A stretch of 64,000 nt of DNA from Panaeolus papilionaceus. Its lineage: Eukaryota; Basidiomycota; Agaricomycetes; Agaricales. The position numbers were made by a program, and so were the translations under genes. The DNA is taken from the NCBI GenBank assembly GCA_015501605.1, contig JADNRZ010000014.1, positions 992,001 to 1,056,000 on the forward strand. The letters run 5' to 3'. The notes under the pieces are model-generated. The model was not told the DNA's origin, did not search any database, and was given only the letters and a program-made list of their open reading frames with translations. Shown here piece after piece: positions 55,979 through 64,000 of this stretch; positions within the stretch are counted from its first letter, which is position 1; each line of letters starts with the position of its first letter.

Positions 55979-56673
55979 ATGAAGTTCTCCGCTGCATTCG
56001 TCGTTCTCTCCAGCATCCTCGCCGCCTTGGCCACTACCCCTGCCCAGATTATCTCTGACATCCAAGGAATTACCACCCAAACCCAGACTCTTGATACCAA
56101 CATTAAAGCTATAACTACCACCAACATCGTCGGCGCTCTGGTACGTCCTTCAAACGAATGCTACCTCAATCCTTAGCTGACGAATATCTTCATATAGGCT
56201 GTCCACACTGCTGCAGGTAACCTCGTAACATCTATCAATAGCGCAACCACCGACACCAAGGTTAGCTCGATACTTTCCTTTTCCCTATTATAATCTCATT
56301 CAGTTTCTCAGGCCGTCACCCCCAACCCAGTCTCAGAGACTGACGGTGCATCCATCCTCAGTGCTGTCCAGACACTCGAGCCCATCATCATCGGTGCCCT
56401 GAACGACCTCGTCGCTAAGAAGGCGACTATTGCAGCCATTCCCATCAATGGGCTCACTGCCCTCGTTCTGCAAGATTTGAAGAACCTCCAAACCGCTACT
56501 ACAGCATTTGAGAACGCTTTGCTCGGAACTGCTCCGGTATGTAATGATGACGTATGGGGTCCGCAATCGAAACTCAATATATTCCCCTCTAGTCCGATAT
56601 CAAGACCAAAGCTGCTCCAATTGTCACTGCCATCAACAGCGCGTTTACCAGCTCTATTGCCACCTTCTCTTAA
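55979..56673 (+). CDS. HsbA-family secreted surface protein 2 (176 aa)
   Basis: Four exons (55979-56140, 56198-56260, 56312-56536, 56593-56673) sum to 531 nt, with all introns in phase 0. A signal peptide (M-K-F-S-A-A-F-V-V-L-S-S-I-L-A-A-L-A) precedes a cysteine-free, Thr/Ala/Ile-rich helical domain with T-Q-T-Q-T-L-D-T, A-G-N-L-V-T-S-I-N-S-A-T, T-P-N-P-V-S-E-T-D-G and L-V-L-Q-D-L-K-N-L. This is the HsbA/galactomannoprotein family of surface-active secreted proteins. It is the first of three tandem copies with exon sizes 162, 63, 225 and 81-84 nt. A high secretion level is likely given the strong TATA box and codon choice. Confidence 0.88.
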
Positions 56674-58128
56674 AGGATTTGTTTAAAATATTTTAGCTGT
56701 AGTGGTTGACTGAGTAAAACAGGCCTGTCGAATTATAACGCCTATACTGCACTTTACGAGACAGAAAAACGACCGCGCAATCGGCATATCACAACGAAAT
56801 AGCCTTTAAGCCCTGGTGATAACATACTGCGACGACTGAGTAAAGATCAGCGAACAGTGCTTATCATCAAATTCTTCCCGAAAGTTTACCCCCGTATTCG
56901 AAACACTCGCTTCAATTTTAGGAATGGTTGACTTCTATGGAAACAATGCCGTCGGACTCGACTATATCCAGCCTCCGTAGCACCCAGTTTGCCAACTCCT
57001 TGATCTTCTGGGCTATAGTAGTCTAAGCTATCACAACACTGTAGAATATACGGTGCAAGTAGTGTTTTTGCCTGCAAGCATTCTACTTAAGGTGCCTTCC
57101 TCTCAACTTTTGAGATACGCAGCTCGTGCCGTTTCTAACTCGGAGGACGAAAATAGGGCTTGGCAGGAAGAAATCGATCCAACGGCTCGTTCTCGCATGA
57201 TTTTATCAGTGGGTCGAAGCGGACTATTTACGTGATTCGGGGAGTAGCTCCTGTCCCAATCTTGATTATTCGATTGACATTCAGCCTTTAGGGGTCGTCA
57301 CACACATGAGTTGTCGCAATAATAGAAGACCTTGATCGAACTTGGGGTGAATAGAAGCACAGTGTAAAATGAGCACTTAGTACCGGTTCTGACCATCATT
57401 CTGTGGGGCAGGGTGGATGCATCAGTCATTGAGCGCATCAACCTCCTCATGGCAGCACGATGTACCCTGAGTGTGAGTCAGATGTCCTGGAAACGGCTGC
57501 TACATGCGCGAAGAACCTACGTTGTGTGCTGGTGCGAATACCGGGACGCATTCCATTGAGACTGTCAGACATCGACACATTTTTACAACGTTTTTGAACA
57601 GAATTATCACACAGTCTGCGCGAAGACCTTGTAACCAGACACCGATATACTTGAAACTTTGCACATGTTCTCGACACGAAATGGTAGAGCTGGATATCAA
57701 ATCGGCGTGGTAACGAAATTTCAAGTAGAGCACGTAACGTAGTGAGCATTATGATTCGAACCATCTTTCGCCCCATAGACAGTTCTTCCTTCATACATAT
57801 GCATGTACATTCCATTTTTATTTATCAGACTTGGACCCGGTCGCGTCAGCAAGTTGGCATTTTGCTTGTTGGCCTTCCCGCTTTTGGACTTATCACAAAT
57901 CCAAAACCGGAAAAGCGATTCATTTTAGGGTGAATCCATGCCAAATTTTGGCTTAGCTCTGGGAGAATCATTCTCATTGACCCAGCTTTTTTAAAAATCG
58001 GATGCGGCTTTTCTACTAAATTCTATCGTGCTACTTGTTCGCTTTTTTTTGCTTGTGCAAGCGAAAAAAAGTAAATTGCCAACACCCTGATGGCCCTCAA
58101 ATGGGTATAGACCTTGCTTTTCTTTGAG
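56674..58128. other. spacer between HsbA genes 2 and 3
   Basis: About 1.45 kb with no supported gene. Frames at 57053-57235 (+) and 57447-57815 (-) show no motif. An imperfect GCTTTTTTT..AAAAAAAGT hairpin-like block lies at about 58040-58072. Confidence 0.4.
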
Positions 58129-58136
58129 TATAAAAA
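58129..58136 (+). promoter_or_regulatory. TATA box of HsbA gene 3
   Basis: TATAAAAA, 75 bp before the start codon at 58204. Confidence 0.7.
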
Positions 58137-58203
58137 GGGGGTTTGACGAGTCTAAGCTCATTACCCTATACAACTCAAGCTCGCAAAAGCATCCTCGCCA
58201 ATT

Positions 58204-58900
58204 ATGAAGCTCTCAGCTGCATTTGTCGTCCTCTCCAGCGCCCTTGTCGCCATAGCCACCACCCCCGCTACGATTCTCTCAGACATCCAGGGAATCACTA
58301 CCCAAACCCAAACTCTTGACACCAGCATCAAGGCTATCACTACTACCAACATCGCCGGTGCACTCGTGAGTCCTCCATGATCTCGTTCATTCGAACAACG
58401 TTATACTCAACTCAATCAGGCCGTTCACACCGCTGCAGGCAATCTAGTCACCTCTATCAACAGTGCAACCGCCGACTCGAACGTTAGTTTCCCCTATCTT
58501 TATCCCTACTTACTATGTCTGACACATAGCTCCAGGCGGTCACCCCTAAGCCCGTCTCCGAGGCTGATGGAACATCCATTCTCAATGCCGTCAAGGCTCT
58601 CCAGCCTGTCATTACCACCACATTGAGCGATCTTGTCGCAAAGAACGCTACCATCGCCGCCATCCCCATTACTGGACTTTCTGCCCTTGTTCTCCAGCTT
58701 CTGAAGAATCTCAACACCGCCACCGGGGCCTTCGAAACTTCTTTACTCGCATCCGCTCCAGTAAGTCACGACGTGTCATCAAGGAGTACTTGCTAATGTA
58801 CCTCTTAATTGTCTCTTAGTCTGACATCCAGACCGCTGCCGCTCCTGTTATCAGCGCCATCAACAGCGCGATGTCAAGTGCTATTGATGCCTTCTCTTAG
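58204..58900 (+). CDS. HsbA-family secreted surface protein 3 (176 aa)
   Basis: Four exons (58204-58365, 58420-58482, 58536-58760, 58820-58900) sum to 531 nt. It has the same exon sizes and phases as HsbA gene 2. The signal peptide is M-K-L-S-A-A-F-V-V-L-S-S-A-L-V-A-I-A, followed by T-Q-T-Q-T-L-D-T-S-I-K-A-I-T, A-G-N-L-V-T-S-I-N-S-A-T and T-P-K-P-V-S-E-A-D-G. Divergence from copy 2 is mostly conservative (D-L-K-N-L to L-L-K-N-L; N-E-N-A-type to E-T-S-L near the exon 3 end), so it looks under purifying selection and functional. Confidence 0.88.
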
Positions 58901-60298
58901 GTTAATGTATACATTACACATTGTATCAAGTATATAATATTGTCAATACTACGCCATGCAAAAAATCTGATCATTTCGCCCGAGATTGTCTAAGAGGCAC
59001 TGGGCCTTCAAGTTTTCAACTTCAAGATCGAATTGCACAATCTAGCCCACCCATTATCTACGAGATTAAATGAAAGAGTAATAAGCGCTGATGTCGGTGA
59101 CGTGATGCGATTGATTGTGCCAAGTAATTAATCCCACATTTGTGCTCGACGCACTACATCATCACGTATGGCTCTCTGCACTGTAGGTACACGAGGATAC
59201 ATCGCACTTTCAATCACCCGGCGTCTAGGAAGTCACTAGTCACTTCTAATCCGCTCCCACGGATATGTAAAGTGTATCCTAGTCCTATCTTACAAATTTT
59301 ATTAAAATCTAATCTTGGTAATGCACTTTGCTAGGGTGAACGACAATTATATGGCATTAAAAATCTGTTGGAAAGTACTGTTGAGCAAACTGTTACCTTC
59401 CATAGACCATATAGACTGAAGGCGTAACAAAGTTTCAAAGGGCACGCCGTCCTGAACCAGTGCTCCTCAATCGACTTCCAAGCCGGAGCCAAGAGCAGCA
59501 CCTCAGATGCCATTGGTGGGAGCGAGGGTCGCCATCATCAAAGTCATAGGCCGCCGTAGCGTGTCTCTGGACTTCGTGCCCGCTTACATCCTGAGCTACA
59601 TTCGAATACATACCCTCACGCTTACTTCCCAGATACGCAGGAGCTAGTGTTATCAACAATCTGTTTTCTTGTCTATAAAGCGGGGTAATCTGATAAATGT
59701 GTGAACATTTCACTCATCGGCGGAGTGGATAGGGAATGGCTTCAAGGCATTATTTCCCTGGACTGGGGCCGCCGGGTTAGACAGCCAGCATGGACCTCGC
59801 TTATTCCATTCGAATTATTAACATCAGCTATCGCCTAATTCCTGTGCTTTCGCTGATGCATTACATCTATAGACGAACGCGGAACCTGTTCGCCCCGTCG
59901 CTTGTGTAAAATGTGTGGGGTACTCCTTCAATCCTAGTGTACTTGTGGGGTACATGTGATGGGTCCCACTGTTATTTGATGAATAAAAATAGATGCACAT
60001 TATTGACTGTATTTCGACAGTACTGCTCATCTGATCTGTTCATCCGGTGGTCAGTAAAGAAGTTTTTTTGTATTCCATGGACTCGCTAATTGAACCGCGT
60101 CGTTCGGAGACTGTTGGCAACTGCATAATTATAGCCCTTTTTTTCTTATCCACGGCGTATACGCGGTGGTGTGTTTCGTTTCGCGTATTCTGGCATCCTA
60201 TTATTTTCAGATGGGAAAATTGCTAGACATATTCACGGTTCGTGCAGCTCTCAAGCTATCCATCCTTGCTCAAGAAATTCAGCTGATCGTCTTCGGTC
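58901..60298. other. spacer between HsbA genes 3 and 4
   Basis: About 1.4 kb with no supported gene; open frames 59140-59334 (+), 59435-59713 (-) and 59824-60030 (-) show no motif. Confidence 0.4.
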
Positions 60299-60306
60299 TA
60301 TAAAAG
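60299..60306 (+). promoter_or_regulatory. TATA box of HsbA gene 4
   Basis: TATAAAAG, 73 bp before the start codon at 60372. Confidence 0.7.
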
Positions 60307-60371
60307 AGGTCCTTGAACTCATCGGCTTTCGTCATCAGCACAGATCCCAGTTACTCAAAAATCTACTTACA

Positions 60372-61084
60372 ATGAAGTTCTCATCTGCTTTCATCGTTCT
60401 CTCCAGCGTCCTCGCTGCTTTGGCCGCAACCCCTGCCCAGGTTGTGACTGACCTCGGAGGCATCAACAGCCAAACTCAGACCCTTGACACCAACATCAAA
60501 GCGATCACCACTACCAACATTGCTGGTGCCCTGGTAAGCTCTCCGACTTTTGAACAACGCATAAAATAAGGACTCATGACCTGTTTAGGCCGTTCACACT
60601 GCCGCCGGTAACCTCGTGACAGCGATCAACAGCGCGACCACCGATGCTAGTGTTAGTCTTGAATGCAGTTTCGCTCACGTTTTGGCCTCGAAATAACCTG
60701 ACAAATTTCTTCCTCAGTCCGTCACGCCCAGTCCAGTTTCTGAGACCGATGGTGCCAGTATCCTCAGCGCTGTTCAGACCCTCGAGCCCACCATCATCAA
60801 CACTTTGAGCGACCTCGTCGCAAAGAAGGCCACCATCGCTGCTATTCCCATCAACGGCCTCATCGCTCTCGTCCTCCAAGACCTTAAGAATTTGAACACT
60901 GCCACTACCGCCTTGGAGGGCGCTTTACTCAAACTCGCCCCAGTAAGTTGCCCTAGTGAATATACAGTAATCCATTTTCATTCTAATGTTCACTTTTTAG
61001 GCTGATCTCGTACCACAATCCCAGACCATCGTCAGCGCCATCAACAACGGATTGTCTAGTGCTATCGCTGCTTACTCTTCTTAA
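60372..61084 (+). CDS. HsbA-family secreted surface protein 4 (177 aa)
   Basis: Four exons (60372-60533, 60589-60651, 60718-60942, 61001-61084) sum to 534 nt. The signal peptide M-K-F-S-S-A-F-I-V-L-S-S-V-L-A-A-L-A is followed by V-V-T-D-L-G-G-I-N-S-Q-T-Q-T-L-D-T, A-G-N-L-V-T-A-I-N-S-A-T, T-P-S-P-V-S-E-T-D-G and L-V-L-Q-D-L-K-N-L. The last exon is one codon longer and more diverged (V-P-Q-S-Q-T-I-V-S-A-I-N-N) than in copies 2 and 3. The start is the ATG 73 bp after the TATA box; a longer upstream open frame from 60171 runs through the promoter and is rejected as the start. Confidence 0.88.
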
Positions 61085-62087
61085 AGACAAGTAGGCGCAT
61101 CACATGGAGGAATAGCTTCGATTTTTGTGTTTGAAAAATTATAATTGATGACTGATTTCCCTCTGTGATGCTTCAACCACTGAATAAGGTGATACTTTAA
61201 ACTGCAACCTTGCAAGTTAAAAGTAATCCACGCTTCGCGGTGATCTCTTCAAAAGTTCTACTTTCTAAGATGTTACCTGGTACGAACTTCAGTTTTGAGA
61301 CTCTCTAAAGACACCTTTGCTTCGAAGCTGTGCACTAGATTTGTCAATGCATGTGTTTCAATCTGCATCCGTGGTCTGTAACTGAGCGCTGGTGGAGGGC
61401 TCGATAGGGCTCGATATCTTTTCATCTACTAAGTACTTCACTCGCGTTCATCAGATTCCCCTATTTTATTGGTATTTGTCAGTGTGAAGCGCGCTAGTGT
61501 AAAATTTCTGACCTGAGGTGGCGTTTGAGTTGTGGAAACCCCTATTCTGCGGCCCGAAGCATGGCAACCTGGCAACAGGGTCCAGGATCGTCGCTGCACG
61601 CGAATCGCCTTGTTCACCCCAATTCACCTTGACCTGAGTATCTTTTTATTTTATAGGAGTCGACCTCGACAGCCCCAAAATCCCATTCTTCACAGCGGCT
61701 ATGGGAGAGCTTGGATTCTATCGTAAAAAAACACAAGTGAAGGAATCCATCAGAATCGTAATAGAATTTTAGCGTTCTTCAAGACAACATGGCCCCCGGC
61801 CCGTAGAGGCAAAAAAGGTAAATTTCCGGAGTCGTTTTATTTTGATTCTTTTGAGCGAAAGTACAAAATAGACATGTCCTTAAATCCTTCATCATGATGC
61901 AGCCGTTCCTGGTAACCGCTATGGCTGTAAGAAGTCGCAACTCCCAAAATCAAATCATCACGGACCTCAAGTACTCTGGAGTCTGGATCGACCGTCCGCA
62001 TGCTCCTGGCGGACTTTATCTTGGATACCAGCCTCCTCGGCCGTTATAAGTTGTTGTATGTGATCAGTTGTCAAAAATATGGCCCAG
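61085..62087. other. interval after the HsbA cluster
   Basis: No gene is supported. A short block at 61961-62034 translates as I-I-T-D-L-K-Y-S-G-V-W-I-D but could not be joined to a neighbour, and the opposite strand is also open there (61967-62167). Confidence 0.35.
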
Positions 62088-62466
62088 TGTAACATCGGCA
62101 TCACAGCCCCCTGCAATCCTCCTGTCAATGGTCCACGAAAGACAAGTGAGCTTGTATTGTTCCCCAACCAAGTCTATTGTTCTGCCTCTTCTTAACCATT
62201 AGCTTTCAATGATTATCTCCAAAGGTGTCCACTTTGTGCTTCGTCTGGTCAAGGCAGCTTCAGACCGACATCAACCCGAGTCGAGGATAATGAAATCCAA
62301 TTGAACGTTGCCTTGGCAGATTCCTGTTCCTCGGGACAGTGTCCAACACACATTCCGCTCAGGGACGTTCAGGCCCCCAAGTTCATTCATAAGAACCGTG
62401 TGGATATCACACAACTGCTTCCTTCCTCAACCTTCAACTTCGGCCAGGATCGAAGAGCCACTGTAA
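62088..62466 (+). other. candidate exons of an unassigned gene
   Basis: An exon at 62088-62145 (after GGCCCAG, up to a GTGAGC donor) joins in frame to one from 62213. They encode C-N-I-G-I-T-A-P-C-N-P-P-V-N-G, then Y-L-Q-R-C-P-L-C-A-S-S-G-Q-G, A-D-S-C-S-S-G-Q-C-P-T-H-I and F-N-F-G-Q-D-R-R-A-T-V. The several Cys residues recall an extracellular domain. The 3' continuation is ambiguous because all three frames stay open through 62580-62700. This may be the 5' part of the Ser/Thr-rich protein starting at 63085, but I could not bridge the two. Confidence 0.35.
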
Positions 62467-63084
62467 CGTGAGCGAAGCGTTACTTGACTTTCCTTCGTAT
62501 CCTTCTCCTTTCTACCTTCTGGCTGTGGTGCTCCTTGATGGACACCTTGATCCTAGCCATTTAATCACTTGCAGCAGGTCTATTTCCCAACGTGTTCTTT
62601 TATCTTCGCTTCTGTTCTTCAAACCCAAGATATCCCGTTTGCGGCACGATTCAGAACGGTTTCACAATTGCTTTCAATTCTTCCTTGGAGAGTGCAGTAT
62701 TCACCTTGACTGCGAGTGTCTTTCTTTCTTGTAGATTTTTGGAGTGGTATGTTTCGGCAAAAAGAGGAATTCTTCAAAACAAATCTCGCTACTATACATT
62801 CATCGTTGTGGGAGACCCTTGTGTACGCCGTCTTAGGCCTCAAGAGCGATGATGGTGTCTTAGACCGTCAAACGAACAATCACATTGACGTGTCTGCACG
62901 TTTTGCGTTGACGTGCCCAAGATGTAGTTGTCAAAAATACGGAGGATATCTATTTGGTTTATATGACCTTTTCCCTCGCTATGATCGTTTTCGCGGCCAG
63001 AAGCAAATCGTAGCCGGCTGGTTAGCCCATCTCCTCTTTACGCACCTCAATCAACTCACAAACCCCTTTTAATCTTCACACCAG
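62467..63084. other. unresolved interval
   Basis: Long open frames on the plus strand (62468-62734, 62592-62852, 62716-63072) overlap in different phases. No splice solution gives a coherent protein, so no exon is claimed. Confidence 0.35.
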
Positions 63085-64000
63085 CGCTACCCATGCTGAC
63101 CAAGCGCGTGTTATGCCCCATAATGTCTCACTTGATTCTGGTATGTCTTTTTCGTGTCTTCTGTTTCATGGAGACCCACAACATCACCAATTGCTTTGTT
63201 TAGCACGCGCGATCTGGATAGACAAGGCGGGAACTGGGACGCCTGGTAAGAAGCATTCAAGCATTCCTTTGTGCCAATAGGCTGATCAGGGTGAAAATCA
63301 AATAGTTTGCGCCGCAACGGGTTCAAGTAGTAAGGGTGCTCAGGCGTCGGTGATCTTCCCAGCGGATGATTGTGCTGTATCCATTATGTCTGATGACATG
63401 AAGGTTGTGGCTTATCATTCCGATTCTTCTTCAGCGGGACCGTCAACCTCCGATACCATATCATCACGTCGACTAGAAGGGAGGCAAGAACCATCAACAT
63501 ACTTTGGTCCCAGTGGCTCCATTACAAGTGAGACCGCAACACCCAGCCAAATTCCCGACACTACCTCGCCGGGATCATCTGATACCACAGGAACTCCACT
63601 CACCAGCTCCTCGCTCTCCATTTCAGTAATCCCAACGACTTCCATTACGATACTACCTGTGATTTCGAGTGGTTCTTCGACCCAGACGTCAGTGTTTTCC
63701 GAAACACAGACGCCTTCTGCTTCTTCGAGTCTGGCGACCTCTTCACCCACCTCCGAGATCCCAACGTCGTCGACTCCCTCCGCGACGCCGTCACCAAGCG
63801 AATCGATGGATAGTTCCAGCTCAACAGTGCCTCCGTCTAGCAGCGTATCCCTGCCTTCCACTCCTTTGACCTCAGTTAGCCTTCCCTCTTCCACTATAGT
63901 GCCTACGTCACTCCCGACTTCTTCACCGACTTCGCGTGTGCCACCTATAGTGACATCAACACCCAGTTCATTGCCTTCCCCACCCTCTTCTCCCCCGCCT
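63085..64000 (+). CDS. Ser/Thr/Pro-rich secreted or cell-wall protein, partial (runs off the window)
   Basis: Three exons are coherent: 63085-63140, 63204-63245 and 63306 to the window end. They encode A-T-H-A-D-Q-A-R-V-M-P-H-N-V-S-L-D-S, then A-R-A-I-W-I-D-K-A-G-T-G-T-P, then C-A-A-T-G-S-S-S-K-G-A-Q-A-S-V and F-P-A-D-D-C-A-V-S-I-M. From about 63420 on, the protein is almost pure Ser/Thr/Pro (many S-S-S, T-S-S-P, P-T-S-S repeats), the kind of mucin-like region that is heavily O-mannosylated in fungal wall or membrane proteins. The N-terminus is not established (see 62088-62466) and the C-terminus lies outside the window. The minus-strand open frame over the same region is a shadow of the low-complexity sequence. 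Confidence 0.55.

Noticed and set aside
57740..57765. GATTCGAACC, resembling a tRNA B box on the minus strand
   Set aside because: The flanking bases do not form a T-arm or acceptor stem, and no A box or anticodon arm is found at the right distance.
60171..60371. Longer N-terminus for HsbA gene 4 from an upstream ATG
   Set aside because: It would run through the TATA box and bury the signal peptide; the paralogues start at the equivalent of 60372.
61967..62167. 66-codon minus-strand frame
   Set aside because: No motif and in conflict with equally open plus-strand sequence; neither strand can be supported.
63415..63894. 159-codon minus-strand acidic open frame
   Set aside because: Antisense of the Ser/Thr/Pro-rich coding region; low-complexity codons keep the opposite strand open.

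Overview
The window reads as nuclear DNA of a filamentous basidiomycete, most likely an agaricomycete. The signs are genes split by many short introns (about 45-90 bp, GT..YAG), very small exons, and a gene set typical of mushroom-forming fungi: an AA9 lytic polysaccharide monooxygenase with a CBM1 cellulose-binding tail, four HsbA-type small secreted proteins, PLAC8 proteins, DUF6533 membrane proteins, and an expanded kinase-like family. No rRNA, tRNA or CRISPR was recognised. Species cannot be named from the sequence alone.

Layout. 1-6.6 kb: a tandem array of one atypical protein-kinase-like family, with a C-terminal fragment, one intact gene, one pseudogene with three lesions and two eroded 5' relics; a GC-rich insertion lies inside it. 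7.0-7.4 kb: a Tc1/mariner-type MITE. 9.15-9.96 kb: an unassigned multi-exon gene. 11.2-15.8 kb: an amidase (+) converging on an AA9-CBM1 LPMO (-). 17.1-19.7 kb: a 59-residue protein gene (+) and the tRNA uracil 2'-O-methyltransferase TRM44 (-). 21.6-22.7 kb: a WrbA/Pst2-like flavodoxin quinone reductase. 23.8-28.8 kb: three tandem SDR oxidoreductases (-). 31.1 kb: an HsbA gene. 32.4-33.0 kb: a small Cys-rich protein. 34.35-35.33 kb: a non-autonomous hAT element. 35.6-38.5 kb: two adjacent PLAC8 genes. 38.8-39.9 kb: a predicted mitochondrial protein. 40.3-45.1 kb: two tandem DUF6533 membrane proteins. 46.4-48.2 kb: an AMT/MEP ammonium transporter. 48.2-52.6 kb: gene-poor. 52.6-54.9 kb: an MFS transporter of the vacuolar Fnx1/Vba type. 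56.0-61.1 kb: three tandem HsbA genes. 63.1 kb to the end: the start of a Ser/Thr-rich protein that runs off the window.

Gene models were assembled by hand from open frames and splice sites. For nearly all complete multi-exon genes the exon lengths sum to a multiple of three and paralogues share intron positions and phases, which is strong internal support. The most unusual result is in the two DUF6533 paralogues: each needs two consecutive 2-nt micro-exons to keep the conserved S-F-C peptide and the reading frame. The three SDR paralogues share an 8-nt micro-exon, and one of them uses a GC-AG intron.

Functionally the window mixes plant cell-wall attack and surface proteins (LPMO, HsbA), nutrient handling (ammonium transporter, vacuolar-type MFS, amidase), redox enzymes (SDRs, flavodoxin reductase) and lineage-expanded families (kinase-like, DUF6533, PLAC8). 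There is no sign of one joint pathway; the clusters look like tandem gene-family expansions.
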